A DNA stretch of 54,445 nt from Enterococcus raffinosus. Lineage in GTDB: Bacteria > Bacillota > Bacilli > Lactobacillales > Enterococcaceae. The notes beneath the pieces are model-generated. The model was not told the origin of the DNA, searched no databases, and worked only from the letters and a program-made list of their open reading frames with translations. The position numbers and the translations under genes are program-made. This document shows, in pieces, positions 9,975-19,182 of the stretch (position 1 is the stretch's first letter; the number at the start of each line of letters is the position of its first letter). Location: NCBI RefSeq assembly GCF_018917525.1, contig NZ_JAHLOS010000032.1, positions 1-54,445 on the forward strand, read 5' to 3'.

Positions 9975-12650
9975 ATGTCAGAGGAGAAAAAACAACAACT
10001 GCTGAAGCCTTTTTACACGGAGGAAACAGAACAGGTCTTAGCGGAAGTTCAAACGACGGAAGAAGGATTAACATCCGCTGAAGCAGAAAAACGCTTAAGT
10101 GAGTTCGGATTGAACGAATTAGAAGAGGGCGAAAAGAAAAGTATGCTCGCTCGCTTTATCGAACAATTTAAAGATTTAATGATCATTGTCCTATTGTTTG
10201 CGGCAATTATTTCCGCAGTCGTCTCTCATGAAGTAGTGGATTCGATCATTATCTTAGCCGTTGTTATCATCAATGCGGTAATGGGTGTAGTACAAGAATC
10301 AAAGGCCGAAGAAGCGATCGAAGCTTTACGGGAAATGTCTACACCAAATGCGAATGTTTTACGTGATGGTCATATCAGTTCAGTAAAATCAACAGATCTT
10401 GTTCCTGGTGATATCGTGATGCTAGAAGCTGGAGATGTCGTTCCTGCAGACTTGCGTTTGATTGAAGTTGCTTCATTGAAGATTGAAGAAGCGGCACTGA
10501 CGGGTGAATCCGTACCAGTTGAAAAAGAATTGATCGTGATTGAGGATGGGGAAGTTGGAATTGGCGATCGCGTTAATATGGCTTATTCAAATAGTAATGT
10601 AACCTATGGTCGTGGTAAGGGTGTCGTTGTCAATACAGGAATGAATACCGAAGTTGGTAAAATTGCTGGTATGTTGGCGCAGGCAGATGAGACTGAAACA
10701 CCACTTAAAACGAACTTGAACCAATTGAGTAAATTCTTGACCTTTGCAATTATTATTATAGCTATCGTGATGTTCTTTGTTGGGATTTTCTTCAACGATA
10801 CCTCATGGGTTGATATGCTCTTGACTTCGATCTCATTGGCGGTTGCGGCGATTCCAGAAGGATTGCCTGCGATTGTAACGATTATCTTGGCTCTTGGAAC
10901 ACAAGTAATGGCAAAACGAAACTCTGTTATTCGTAAACTGCCAGCTGTTGAAACATTGGGTTCAACTGATATTATTGCGTCTGACAAAACTGGGACATTA
11001 ACCTTGAATCAGATGACGGTTGAAAAATTATATGTTGATAATCATCAATACGATGCAAATGGTGAAGTGCCAGTAGATAGTATGGCGATGAAAGTCATGA
11101 ACTATGCGAATGATACGAAGTTCACCCAAGAAGGTGGCTTAATCGGTGATCCAACCGAAACAGCTTTGGTACAGTTTGGCTTAAATAATGCTTTTGATGT
11201 TCGTGAAAAGGTAGCTGAAGAACCACGCGTAGGTGAACTGCCTTTCGACTCTGATCGTAAATTAATGAGCACGTTGCACGAAGAAAAAGATGGTAAAATT
11301 TTGGTGGCTGTGAAAGGTGCGCCAGATGTGTTACTTGGTCGTACGTCACAAATCTTATTGAATGGTCAAGTCGTACCAATGACTGACAAAGAAAAACAAG
11401 ATATCTTAGCTAATAATAAGGACATGGCACAACAAGCATTACGTGTTCTAGGTATGGCTTATAAATATGTTGATGTTGTTCCGGTTGAATTAGAAACTGA
11501 AGTAGTGGAAAATGATTTAATCTTCGCTGGTTTAGTCGGCATGATTGACCCAGAGCGTGCAGAGGCAGCTGAAGCCGTACGTGTTGCCAAAGAGGCTGGT
11601 GTTCGTCCAATCATGATTACAGGAGACCACAAGGATACCGCCGAAGCTATCGCAGCTCGTCTAGGAATCATCGAAAAAGGCGACGATGCTTCTGTCTTAA
11701 CCGGTGCGCAATTAAATGAAATGTCTGATGAAGAATTTGCACAAAAAGTGGAACACTACTCTGTCTATGCGCGGGTTTCTCCGGAACATAAAGTTCGGAT
11801 CGTCAAAGCATGGCAAAAAGAAGGTAAAGTTGTTGCTATGACTGGTGATGGTGTCAATGACGCACCAGCATTAAAGCAAGCGGATATTGGTATTGGTATG
11901 GGAATCACAGGTACGGAAGTTTCTAAGGGAGCTTCTGACATGGTACTTGCTGATGATAACTTCGCGACGATCGTCGTTGCCGTTGAAGAAGGTCGTAAAG
12001 TCTTCTCAAACATTCAAAAAGCGGTTCAGTATTTGCTAGCTGCGAACTTGGGTGAAGTATTGACCTTATTTATCGCCACTTTACTTGGTTGGGATACATT
12101 ATTACCGATTCATTTGTTGTGGATTAACTTGGTAACAGATACATTCCCAGCGATTGCGTTAGGGATGGAACCAGCTGAAAAAGATTTAATGCAGCATAAG
12201 CCTCGCGGCCGTAGTTCGAACCTGTTTTCAGGTGGTGTCTTATCAAGTATCATCTATCAAGGGATCTTAGAAGCAGGTACAGTGCTCTTTGTTTACTGGT
12301 CTGCAATCCAGTGGCCCGTTCATACAGCGTATGCAGAGATTCATTCTGACGCGTTGACAATGGCCTTTGCGACATTAGGCTTGATGCAACTGTTCCATGC
12401 CTTTAACGTAAAATCTGTTCATCAATCATTGTTCCAAGTTGGCCCGTTCCGCAACAAGAGCTTTAACTGGGCAATCTTGTTATCCTTTGTTTTGATGATG
12501 GTGATCATTGTTGTACCGGGCTTGAATGATATTTTCCGGGTAGCACATCTTGATCTCTATCAATGGGGGATTGTAATTGGAGCATCCTTTGCGATTATTC
12601 CAATCGTTGAGATTGTTAAAGCCTTCCAACGAAGTGCGCAAAAAAAATAG
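9975..12650 (+). CDS. P2A-type cation-transporting ATPase (Ca2+/Mn2+ class), riboswitch-controlled
   Basis: An 891-aa P-type ATPase with all key motifs: TGES in the actuator domain (about residue 176), phosphorylation motif DKTGTLT with Asp337, and the hinge TGDGVND (about residue 620). Membrane helix M4 has the PEGLP motif (AAIPEGLPA), typical of Ca2+-type pumps. Upstream control by a Mn2+ riboswitch fits the lactococcal YoaB / streptococcal MgtA group, which relieves Mn2+ excess, so I infer cation efflux with Mn2+ as a likely substrate. The start ATG 9975 has AAGGAGG at 9962-9968; the longer frame from 9933 lacks a ribosome site. A bidirectional terminator follows. Confidence 0.92.
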   Translation: MSEEKKQQLLKPFYTEETEQVLAEVQTTEEGLTSAEAEKRLSEFGLNELEEGEKKSMLARFIEQFKDLMIIVLLFAAIISAVVSHEVVDSIIILAVVIINAVMGVVQESKAEEAIEALREMSTPNANVLRDGHISSVKSTDLVPGDIVMLEAGDVVPADLRLIEVASLKIEEAALTGESVPVEKELIVIEDGEVGIGDRVNMAYSNSNVTYGRGKGVVVNTGMNTEVGKIAGMLAQADETETPLKTNLNQLSKFLTFAIIIIAIVMFFVGIFFNDTSWVDMLLTSISLAVAAIPEGLPAIVTIILALGTQVMAKRNSVIRKLPAVETLGSTDIIASDKTGTLTLNQMTVEKLYVDNHQYDANGEVPVDSMAMKVMNYANDTKFTQEGGLIGDPTETALVQFGLNNAFDVREKVAEEPRVGELPFDSDRKLMSTLHEEKDGKILVAVKGAPDVLLGRTSQILLNGQVVPMTDKEKQDILANNKDMAQQALRVLGMAYKYVDVVPVELETEVVENDLIFAGLVGMIDPERAEAAEAVRVAKEAGVRPIMITGDHKDTAEAIAARLGIIEKGDDASVLTGAQLNEMSDEEFAQKVEHYSVYARVSPEHKVRIVKAWQKEGKVVAMTGDGVNDAPALKQADIGIGMGITGTEVSKGASDMVLADDNFATIVVAVEEGRKVFSNIQKAVQYLLAANLGEVLTLFIATLLGWDTLLPIHLLWINLVTDTFPAIALGMEPAEKDLMQHKPRGRSSNLFSGGVLSSIIYQGILEAGTVLFVYWSAIQWPVHTAYAEIHSDALTMAFATLGLMQLFHAFNVKSVHQSLFQVGPFRNKSFNWAILLSFVLMMVIIVVPGLNDIFRVAHLDLYQWGIVIGASFAIIPIVEIVKAFQRSAQKK

Positions 12651-12663
12651 TTTAACTAAAAAT

Positions 12664-12703
12664 TCGCATGAAGCCATTACTTTTGGCTCTCATGCGAGTT
12701 TTT
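12664..12703. terminator. Bidirectional terminator between ATPase and acetyltransferase genes
   Basis: TCGCATGA (12664-12671) pairs with TCATGCGA (12690-12697), extended by AGCC/GGCT. T-runs are present on both strands, and the gene ends converge here. Confidence 0.88.
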
Positions 12704-13209
12704 TATTTGATCAAAGAATACATTTGCATATCTAGTAGCACACCATTTTTTATTGCATTTTTCCTCAAGGTACCTTCTAATTGAAACCCATTTTTCTCCA
12801 ACAAACGACAAGATGCATGATTGGTTGAAAAGGGTTCAGCAAATATTCGAATGATATCTGTTTCGCTGAAAAGATGATCTGTCAGCTGTTTGATTGCTTT
12901 GGTTCCAATTCCCTTTCCCCAGTACTCTTCTGCAACATAATAGCCCATCTCAGCAGTTAGGCGATGGATGTTCTCACAACGAAAAGCACCGATGCTTCCA
13001 ATTGCTTCATCTTTGTCATTCACGATTGCAAAAGCAAAAGTTTTGTTCGGATCAGCTTCTAGCATGCTTCGAATAAAATCTGCTGCGTCTTGCTCAGTAT
13101 AGGGATAAGGAAGACCATCACGTAAATTTGCCTGAATTTTTTTATTGTTTAGGGCTTTTGCTAAATTTCCTGCATCCTTACTGCGCCATTTTCTGATAAT
13201 CTTATCCAT
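12703..13209 (-). CDS. GNAT-family N-acetyltransferase (RimJ/RimL-like)
   Basis: A 168-aa single-domain GNAT protein. It shows the RimJ/RimL-like order: an N-terminal IIRKWRSKDA strand, MGYYVAEEYWGKGIGT with the acetyl-CoA pyrophosphate-binding loop, and a C-terminal NHASCRLLEKNGF segment with the Asn/Cys typical of this subgroup. It probably acetylates a protein N-terminus or a small amine in the cytoplasm; the substrate is unknown. The ATG at 13209 follows AGGGAGAT on the minus strand. It is monocistronic and shares its terminator with the convergent ATPase gene. Confidence 0.86.
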   Translation of the reverse strand: MDKIIRKWRSKDAGNLAKALNNKKIQANLRDGLPYPYTEQDAADFIRSMLEADPNKTFAFAIVNDKDEAIGSIGAFRCENIHRLTAEMGYYVAEEYWGKGIGTKAIKQLTDHLFSETDIIRIFAEPFSTNHASCRLLEKNGFQLEGTLRKNAIKNGVLLDMQMYSLIK

Positions 13210-13358
13210 AATTGATCTCCCTATAAAATGTATTTCTTATAAGGTATCATCAAACAAATAATAAATGAAGCAAATTTTAATATTTTCTGAGCTGCTTTGC
13301 ATATTGTGCGAAAATCGGTAAAATGAAAGTATTAAAAAAAGAAAGTAGGAATAAATGG

Positions 13359-13784
13359 ATGCGACCTAATACAGGGTTTTATGCTAGAGAAATCAACGAA
13401 ATCGTTCAAAATACGGAAAAAATGGGTGAACGTTTACATCCGAGCTATGAAGAGATTCGTACTGCTTTAGATGAAAAGAAAATGGCTGATTTTGACCAAG
13501 AACGTTTATCAGAAATCCATGAACTTTTTAAAGAAGGCACTCAGTTTTATCAATTGAATTTAGAAAAAATTGGGATGTTAAAAGCGCCAGCAAAAGTAAT
13601 GGGGAATCATAAAAGCTTCGAAAAAGCATACATTCAATATGTAGCTGGCTGTCAAGAAATGACGGATAGTTTGTTACCAGAAGTGAATGAGGAAGCCTTC
13701 AATGCAGCAGAAAAAAAACAAGATGCTGCAACGGACACGATCTACAAAACGATTCAAAAGATAACTAATCTGTTATTGAAATAG
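13359..13784 (+). CDS. Hypothetical helical protein, 141 aa
   Basis: I do not recognise this protein. It is hydrophilic, rich in Glu and Lys, without signal peptide or membrane segment, and reads as almost all alpha-helix (for example residues 11-70 and 100-140), with possible coiled-coil packing. I start it at ATG 13359, where GTAGGA lies 8 nt upstream; an in-frame ATG at 13323 would add 12 residues but has no ribosome-binding site. No neighbour suggests a role: the gene stands alone between the acetyltransferase and a terminator-rich gap. Codon use looks normal for the chromosome, so it is likely a real gene. Confidence 0.65.
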   Translation: MRPNTGFYAREINEIVQNTEKMGERLHPSYEEIRTALDEKKMADFDQERLSEIHELFKEGTQFYQLNLEKIGMLKAPAKVMGNHKSFEKAYIQYVAGCQEMTDSLLPEVNEEAFNAAEKKQDAATDTIYKTIQKITNLLLK

Positions 13785-13930
13785 TAAACAAGTGAAACAT
13801 CAAAAAGAACAAAGGTTTTCTAATTTTTTTATAACGTTATTTTAAATACAAATGGAGAAGAATTGAGTATTATTAGTTCATAACCAATAACAACCTTTTC
13901 TTTTTCATTGCATTTAGGTAATACTCCTTT

Positions 13931-13963
13931 AGCACCGATTTGCCGATCGGTGCTTCTTTTTTT
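13931..13963 (+). terminator. Rho-independent terminator
   Basis: AGCACCGAT (13931-13939) pairs with ATCGGTGCT (13946-13954), followed by a T-rich run. It lies 147 nt after the 141-aa gene, or ends a small RNA of its own. Confidence 0.85.
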
Positions 13964-14084
13964 AAATTTTTACTTTAGAAAAATCTTACTATAATTATGA
14001 ATTCCATTTCCATTGGTGATGAATTAAAAGTATACTGATTAAATAGAATCATTTTCGAAATACTAAATATAGTAAATTATCAAA

Positions 14085-14123
14085 AGAGCTGGCTACCGAG
14101 TATAATACTCAGTAGTCAGCTCT
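14085..14123 (-). terminator. Terminator-like hairpin ending the lactonase/53-aa transcript
   Basis: AGAGCTGGCTAC-type left arm (14085-14096) pairs with GTAGTCAGCTCT (14112-14123) through one G:U pair, with an inner GAGTAT/ATACTC stem. On the minus strand a short T4 run follows. Confidence 0.7.
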
Positions 14124-14131
14124 CATTTTGT

Positions 14132-14293
14132 TTAATTTTCGATATTTCGTACATAATTTTCGAAGTAATCATTCAAATCATTTTTAATTTTTTGATATTC
14201 TTCTTCGCTATATTCTTTTTCTTCTAAACGTCCTTTAAAATTTGGTAAATCCAAATCTTTTTTCAATCGTTCAATAACTTCCTCTTTATTCAT
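14132..14293 (-). CDS. Small acidic protein, 53 aa
   Basis: This short gene starts at ATG 14293 with a strong GGAGG Shine-Dalgarno site 7 nt upstream on the minus strand and ends at TAA 14132-14134. The peptide begins MNKEEVIERLKKDLDLPNF, is very rich in Glu, Lys and Asp, and should be mainly helical. I do not recognise a family. It begins 33 nt after the lactonase stop and is followed by a terminator, so it is probably the last gene of that transcript. The excellent ribosome site, codon pattern and position make it a likely real gene despite its size. Confidence 0.65.
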   Translation of the reverse strand: MNKEEVIERLKKDLDLPNFKGRLEEKEYSEEEYQKIKNDLNDYFENYVRNIEN

Positions 14294-14326
14294 AGTATTA
14301 CCTCCATAATAGAGTCTTGCTGTCTA

Positions 14327-15346
14327 CTAATCAAAGTAGACACAAACAGCTTCCGGTGCAAAGACGTCCTTTTGAATCATCGTCAAAAGACCAGTCTCAC
14401 TGTCTCGACGATAAAGTGTTAAGTTGTCACTGTTTTGGTTTGCTGCGACTACATACTTATTATCAGGACTCAATGCGAAGTCTCTTGGAAAATCACCTTC
14501 AGTTGAAATCGTTTGAATCGAATCAATGCTTAATCCATCTTCAGCGATTGCGAAAACAGCAATTGAGTTGTGTCCGCGATTTGACGCATACAGATAACGT
14601 CCATCATTTGAGACACGAATCGCTGCACCGCCATTTTCACCATCAAAATCCTTTGGTAATGTAGAGACTTTCTGTGTTTGAGTGAAGCTGCCATCTGCTT
14701 CGTCATACGTTAGAACAGTGACGCTACTGTCCAGCTCACCAAAAAGATACGCAATCATTTTAGTCGGATGAAAAACTAAATGACGAGGACCAGTACCTGG
14801 TTCTGCTACATAAACGGCTACTTCTTCGACCTCACCAGCTTCTGAGACATCATAGGTGTAGACACGATCTGTGCCAAGATCACAGACCACTAAGCGTTGA
14901 TCGGGTGCAAGATCAGTGTAGTGAGTATGAGCGTGATCTTGATTTTTATGTGGACCTGTTGGTTCTTTATGAAAAAGGGTCGCTGCGGCCTCAAGAGAGC
15001 CGTCTGGTTGAATTTTGTAGGTATTCAGTTCACCCTTATGATAATTGGCACCATAGACAAGTTGGCGTGCCTCATCGACAGCTACATAACAAGGTGGGGC
15101 ACCTTCTTCTGTCACCGCATTCAAAAAGTTGGTTTGTGCATCGTAACTAGACATTCCACCTTGGCCATCGCGACTAGTGACTGAGTAAAGAAAACCTTCT
15201 TTACTTTTTGCGAAGTAGGTAGGGCTGGTTTCTTCCGTTACTAGTTCCAAATTGTTTAACGTTTCAGTCGCCGTATCTAATTCGATCTGATAAATACCTT
15301 GACTGATGCGTCGTGTGTACGTACCTAAAATTATTTTGTGGATCAT
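14327..15346 (-). CDS. Lactonase-family beta-propeller protein (6-phosphogluconolactonase-like)
   Basis: A 339-aa protein of the seven-bladed beta-propeller lactonase family (Pgl/YbhE type). Repeating blade segments are visible, such as VSNDGRYLYASNRGHNSIAVF (internal part), LSPDNKYVVAANQNSDNL and GPRHLVFHP. In E. coli this fold hydrolyses 6-phosphogluconolactone in the oxidative pentose phosphate pathway; many Firmicute homologues are assigned only by similarity. I start at ATG 15346, which has AAGGAGG 8 nt upstream, rather than at an earlier in-frame codon without a ribosome site. The 53-aa gene follows on the same strand. Confidence 0.83.
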   Translation of the reverse strand: MIHKIILGTYTRRISQGIYQIELDTATETLNNLELVTEETSPTYFAKSKEGFLYSVTSRDGQGGMSSYDAQTNFLNAVTEEGAPPCYVAVDEARQLVYGANYHKGELNTYKIQPDGSLEAAATLFHKEPTGPHKNQDHAHTHYTDLAPDQRLVVCDLGTDRVYTYDVSEAGEVEEVAVYVAEPGTGPRHLVFHPTKMIAYLFGELDSSVTVLTYDEADGSFTQTQKVSTLPKDFDGENGGAAIRVSNDGRYLYASNRGHNSIAVFAIAEDGLSIDSIQTISTEGDFPRDFALSPDNKYVVAANQNSDNLTLYRRDSETGLLTMIQKDVFAPEAVCVYFD

Positions 15347-15452
15347 TAAAAAACCTCCTTCAATGTATCTACATTTTAACAAGTTTATTCTCACTTGGAT
15401 AGCGCTAACTTTGTGATATAATTGAAAAATAAATGTGGAAAGAGCGTGACCT

Positions 15453-15797
15453 ATGACTGAAATGGAAATTACTCAAATTGGAAAAAATGCGGTTAATGAT
15501 GAAAATATTTTGGTGCTTTTTGGTGAAAGCATTACACCAGACTTGTTAGATGTATCGATCGTTCAAAAGCCAATTAGCGATACACCAATCGCGTTAGAAG
15601 AAGGTGGTCAATTAATCTTTGGCGATCAGACCTATCAGGTGATTGGAATGGGGCCATTAGCCAATCAAAATTTAAATGAAATTGGACATGCGACAGTTTT
15701 CTTTCAGAAAGAAGTCGGAGTGATTCCAAATGCAATCTATGTTGTCCCAGAAAAGCTTCCAAACTTGGAAGTAGGGATGAAAATTACCTATCAGTAG
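15453..15797 (+). CDS. Orphan PTS glucitol/sorbitol-type EIIA protein
   Basis: A 114-aa protein matching the whole glucitol/sorbitol EIIA domain, with the diagnostic stretch GPLANQNLNEIGHATVFF, whose histidine region takes part in phosphate transfer. EIIA-Gut carries phosphate from HPr to the sugar-specific EIIB. No EIIB, EIIC or sorbitol-6-phosphate dehydrogenase is nearby, so this copy is an orphan and may regulate or serve a distant transporter. The ATG follows a weak AGAGCG site. It lies 12 nt before the AI-2E-family permease gene, likely as one transcript. Confidence 0.83.
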   Translation: MTEMEITQIGKNAVNDENILVLFGESITPDLLDVSIVQKPISDTPIALEEGGQLIFGDQTYQVIGMGPLANQNLNEIGHATVFFQKEVGVIPNAIYVVPEKLPNLEVGMKITYQ

Positions 15798-15809
15798 GAG
15801 TGTGAGTGA

Positions 15810-16979
15810 GTGGATAAAAAGAAATTAACGCAAAAAACTTCTTGGTTTTGGAAATGGTTTTTAAATAGCCAAGTGGTTGTAGCATTGATCATTGTATTAT
15901 TGCTGCTATTGATCGCGTTGGTCTTTACAAAAGTATCCTATTTGTTTGAGCCAGTGGGACAGTTCTTTGCAATCGTTGGTCTTCCAATGGTAATCGCCGG
16001 CATTCTCTATTATTTGATGAACCCGGTTGTCAATTTTCTGGAGCGTAAAGGACTGAAGCGGACCTTTGCGATTGTATTACTTTTCATCGCAGTAGTTGCT
16101 TTACTTATTTGGGGAATCGTAGTGATTATTCCACAGATCAGAGAGCAGATTGGCTCAATGATGAAAAGTCTGCCAGGTTATTTTGACACCATAAGTGATA
16201 AATTAAATGATATCTTTAAGGACCCCGCTTTCAAGCCGTTTCAACAACATATTGATAATAGCTTGCAGAAAGTTTTAGAGTCATTGACGGATACAGCACA
16301 AAGAATTTCTCGGGTTACGCTACAGGGATTAGGGAGTGTTGTCTCTACATTAGCAACAGTGGTGATCGCGTTGATTACAGCGCCAATCATTTTGTTCTTC
16401 TTGCTAAAGGATGGCGATCAATTAGCGCCATATATTCTTAAGCTTTTACCAACAAAAGCACGAAAACCTACACTGAAGGTCATGACGGAGATGAACTCGC
16501 AATTAGCTTCATATATCCGCGGACAGTTAACGGTGGCCTTTGCAGTAGCTGTGATGTTCATTATTGGATTCTCTTTAGTAGGAATGAACTATGCAATTAC
16601 TTTAGGCATTTTGGCCGGCTTCTTAAATTTAATTCCTTATTTGGGATCTTTCTTAGCAATGGTGCCAGTGGTCTTCATTGCCATTGTTACTGGACCAATT
16701 ATGCTGGTAAAAGTGATTATCGTCTTTGCAATCGAACAAACCATTGAAGGGCGGATCGTCTCGCCATTAGTTTTAGGGAATCAATTAGAAATTCATCCTG
16801 TCACGATTATGTTTGTATTGTTAACAGCGGGGAAAATTTTTGGAATCGTTGGAGTTATATTGGGGATTCCATTTTATGCGGTGGCGAAAGTCATTGCAAT
16901 CCATGTATTTGAGTGGTACAAAGGAGTGTCAAACTTATACGAGGATGAAGCGAAAGAAAAAATGCCTGTCGACGAATAA
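15810..16979 (+). CDS. AI-2E family transporter (PerM/YdbI-like)
   Basis: A 389-aa polytopic membrane protein with two N-terminal helices (about residues 20-60), a third at 70-100, a soluble middle segment, and four or five C-terminal helices including the family-typical GILAGFLNLIPYLGSF and EGRIVSPLVLG motifs. The family was named for E. coli TqsA, but members carry varied substrates including Na+/H+ antiport, so the substrate is open. The GTG start at 15810 has TAGGAG 9 nt upstream. Its last codons and stop form the left side of a bidirectional terminator (16962-16996). Confidence 0.88.
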   Translation: MDKKKLTQKTSWFWKWFLNSQVVVALIIVLLLLLIALVFTKVSYLFEPVGQFFAIVGLPMVIAGILYYLMNPVVNFLERKGLKRTFAIVLLFIAVVALLIWGIVVIIPQIREQIGSMMKSLPGYFDTISDKLNDIFKDPAFKPFQQHIDNSLQKVLESLTDTAQRISRVTLQGLGSVVSTLATVVIALITAPIILFFLLKDGDQLAPYILKLLPTKARKPTLKVMTEMNSQLASYIRGQLTVAFAVAVMFIIGFSLVGMNYAITLGILAGFLNLIPYLGSFLAMVPVVFIAIVTGPIMLVKVIIVFAIEQTIEGRIVSPLVLGNQLEIHPVTIMFVLLTAGKIFGIVGVILGIPFYAVAKVIAIHVFEWYKGVSNLYEDEAKEKMPVDE

Positions 16980-16996
16980 TCGACAGGCATTTTTTT
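16962..16996. terminator. Bidirectional terminator overlapping two gene ends
   Basis: ATGCCTGTCG (16962-16971) pairs perfectly with CGACAGGCAT (16981-16990), flanked by A-rich and T-rich tracts. The permease stop codon lies in the loop, and the azoreductase gene ends at 16995 on the other strand. Confidence 0.9.
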
Positions 16997-17615
16997 AAAA
17001 TTGTGTAGCCAATGACTTGGCTTTTTCTTTTGCCGCAGCCATAATCTCAGGTGCTCTTGCTGGATCATAATCCGCACCTTCAATGTAAATGGAATCAAAA
17101 TCAGTGATACCAATAAAATTCAAAATTCCTTTAACGTATTGTGCTGAGAAATCTTGACCGTTATATGTACCGCCACTTGATTGGATGTGAAGAGCTTTTT
17201 TATCTGTAATCAATCCAGTTGGACCTTCTGCTGTATATTTGAAGGTTTTACCTGCGACGTTGATCGTGTCAAACCAAGCCTTTAACTTCGTTGGAATATT
17301 CAAGTTCCATAAGGCATTGGCGATGACGATTTTTTCACTAGCTAAAAATTGATCAGTAAATTCATTGAAAACGCGAACCTTTTCTTGCTGAACATTACTT
17401 AATTCTGTAAAATTAGTTCCCTTTTGTAAAGATTTCCAAGCTGACAGTAAGTCGCCGTCAATCTCAGGGAGATCTGTATAATACAAATCTAACATGGTGA
17501 ATACATCTTCTGGATGACTGGCTTGATGTGCTTCAATAAAAGTATCCAGAATAGTTACAGTTTGTGAGTCTTCTGCGGACAACGGGTGAGCATTCACTAC
17601 TAGAACATTTGCCAA
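16995..17615 (-). CDS. FMN-dependent NADH:quinone oxidoreductase / azoreductase
   Basis: A 206-aa flavodoxin-fold protein of the AzoR/AzoA group. Marks are the N-terminal VLVVNAHPLS strand and loop that holds the FMN phosphate, the ANALWNLNIPTKLKAWFDTI segment (internal part), and the SSGGTY loop near residue 145 that contacts the isoalloxazine ring. Such enzymes reduce quinones and azo dyes with NAD(P)H. I place the start at TTG 17615, 8 nt after AAGGAG on the minus strand; a GTG at 17624 abuts that site and is less likely. It is monocistronic and convergent with the AI-2E permease gene. Confidence 0.87.
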   Translation of the reverse strand: MANVLVVNAHPLSAEDSQTVTILDTFIEAHQASHPEDVFTMLDLYYTDLPEIDGDLLSAWKSLQKGTNFTELSNVQQEKVRVFNEFTDQFLASEKIVIANALWNLNIPTKLKAWFDTINVAGKTFKYTAEGPTGLITDKKALHIQSSGGTYNGQDFSAQYVKGILNFIGITDFDSIYIEGADYDPARAPEIMAAAKEKAKSLATQF

Positions 17616-17714
17616 AACTAACACTCCTTAAATTTAATTACAAACGAATCGTACACAAAATATCCAAAGCAGACAATTTATCTGCTCGGAAGCTTTAAAT
17701 AAAAATGTATTTTG

Positions 17715-18023
17715 TTAACTCGCAAGATATTCTTTATACGCAGCAGTACCACCAATCACATTTGTGACTTGGAAGCCTTCATTTCTTAAAAATTGCGCCA
17801 TCGTTTTTGAACGACCACCGAATTGAGTAAATAGGTAATACGTTTTACTTCTGTCAAGTTGGTTCAAACGATTAGGCAATTGTGTCAATGGGATACGAGT
17901 TACGTTTGATCCTTCTAGTAAATCAAAGGAGTCGATAAAATCAGGGTCTCTTAAGTCTAAAACTTCCACGGGTTCCTTAGCAGCAAGTAGCATAAATTCT
18001 TTTGTTGTTACCGAATAATTCAT
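17715..18023 (-). CDS. Rhodanese-like domain protein lacking the catalytic cysteine
   Basis: A 102-aa single rhodanese-like domain: an N-terminal helix, VEVLDLRDPDF, a central beta strand YYLFTQFGGRS, and the C-terminal GFQVTNVIGGTAAY typical of this fold. Active rhodaneses have Cys in the loop after the central strand (CxxGxRS); here that loop reads TQFGGRS, so sulfur transfer is unlikely. It may act as a binding or regulatory domain. The start is ambiguous: ATG 18023 has AAGG 12 nt upstream, while TTG 18032 is only 3 nt from it. The gene stands alone, before the azoreductase on the same strand with a 90-nt gap. Confidence 0.8.
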   Translation of the reverse strand: MNYSVTTKEFMLLAAKEPVEVLDLRDPDFIDSFDLLEGSNVTRIPLTQLPNRLNQLDRSKTYYLFTQFGGRSKTMAQFLRNEGFQVTNVIGGTAAYKEYLAS

Positions 18024-18326
18024 TTTTTTCAACAGCCTTTTCTTTCTTAATAGTGATTACAAGGTTAATGTATTTATCGTCTTATTACAAGTGTTATCAT
18101 AGACATTTTACTTGAATTTGACGAAAAGTAAAGCTAACATTCAAAAAAATTTCAAAACTAGAAAAAATTGACAAGTTTTTTTCATGAATACAATGAAAAT
18201 ATCACTTTTTTGTTATTAGTTGCACTTTCTCGGATAGGGAAGTAGATGAAGAGTCTTTAAAAAAAGATATTACTTGCGTGAATCAGAAGGCATCGTTAGA
18301 ATAGTAGTGACGGAGGGAAGAGAACA

Positions 18327-19148
18327 ATGGAAAATTTTCATTTAGGGAAACTTAGTTTGAAAACAATCGCTATTCGTGTGAGAGATCGTGATGGTATGAT
18401 TCATTTTTATCGCGATATTATCGGATTGCACTTGCTGCGTGAAGAAAACGAATTGGCGATTCTAGGATACAAAGATCCGGCCAGTGAATTACTTTGGTTG
18501 GAGGAGAGTCCACGAGCAGATGAACATCGTGGAGAGATTAAAAAAATGCAAAGGGTCTCATTAGTAGTGCCCAATGAAGAGGAATTAGCAAACGTTTATT
18601 ACCGTGCCAAAGAAGAAAACTATCCTGTTAAATCTGCGTTACAAGCCGATGATGAAAAGGGACTTCTATTTGAAGACCCCGAAGGAAATGAAATCGAAAT
18701 TTTCTTTGCTCCTAGTAAAGAACGTTCAACTTCAGAGCCAGTTGAACTAGATTTTAATGAATTAGCAAAGAAAGCGACTAAGCGAGAAAAAATCCACGGA
18801 GCCTATTTCGATAAGCTTCACTTAAATGTCAGCGATCTGAATAAACAGCAGAGCTTCTTGGCAGATATTCTAGGATTGAAAGTTCACGATGAAAGTGAAG
18901 AAGAATTGTTGTTGAATCGCGGAGACTTTAATGTCGGTTTAACGACTGCAAATGGTGGCACGATTGATTTGCCAACGGACAAAGTACTCGGTTTGGACTT
19001 TTTACAATTTAAAGTATCGAAAACGAAACTAATGGAGTTGTCCCAACATCTTAGCAGTAAGCAGTTCGATTACTTCATTGATAAGAAGAAATCCTTAATT
19101 ACGATTTATGATGCGGCCGGAATTGAATGGTGGTTCGTATTGAAGTAA
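18327..19148 (+). CDS. Two-domain VOC-family protein (CatE-like extradiol dioxygenase/glyoxalase)
   Basis: A 273-aa protein with two glyoxalase/bleomycin/extradiol-dioxygenase (VOC) modules, about residues 10-135 and 160-273, the layout of Bacillus CatE/YfiE-type proteins annotated as ring-cleavage dioxygenases. In the second module a metal-ligand His is visible in LHLNVSDL, and the closing strand IEWWFV is conserved with Glu. The first module starts TIAIRVRD and lacks the equivalent His. The true substrate is unknown; a catechol catabolic role is not supported by neighbours. ATG 18327 follows GGAGGGA. Confidence 0.82.
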   Translation: MENFHLGKLSLKTIAIRVRDRDGMIHFYRDIIGLHLLREENELAILGYKDPASELLWLEESPRADEHRGEIKKMQRVSLVVPNEEELANVYYRAKEENYPVKSALQADDEKGLLFEDPEGNEIEIFFAPSKERSTSEPVELDFNELAKKATKREKIHGAYFDKLHLNVSDLNKQQSFLADILGLKVHDESEEELLLNRGDFNVGLTTANGGTIDLPTDKVLGLDFLQFKVSKTKLMELSQHLSSKQFDYFIDKKKSLITIYDAAGIEWWFVLK

Positions 19149-19156
19149 TGATTATG

Positions 19157-19182
19157 AAGTCGCGAGAAATCGCGGCTTTTTT
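19157..19182. terminator. Terminator after the VOC-family gene
   Basis: AAGTCGCGA (19157-19165) pairs with TCGCGGCTT (19170-19178) through one G:U pair, followed by a T6 run. It touches the end of the convergent membrane-protein gene at 19181. Confidence 0.85.

Larger units (their letters stand above)
13785..14131. other. Gene-poor interval with two terminators and a possible small RNA
   Basis: No convincing ORF is present. The interval holds an inverted repeat GAGTATTA (13865-13872) / TAATACTC (13919-13926), then the plus-strand terminator at 13931-13963, then the minus-strand terminator at 14085-14123. The repeat plus terminator could be the end of a short non-coding transcript. Confidence 0.4.
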
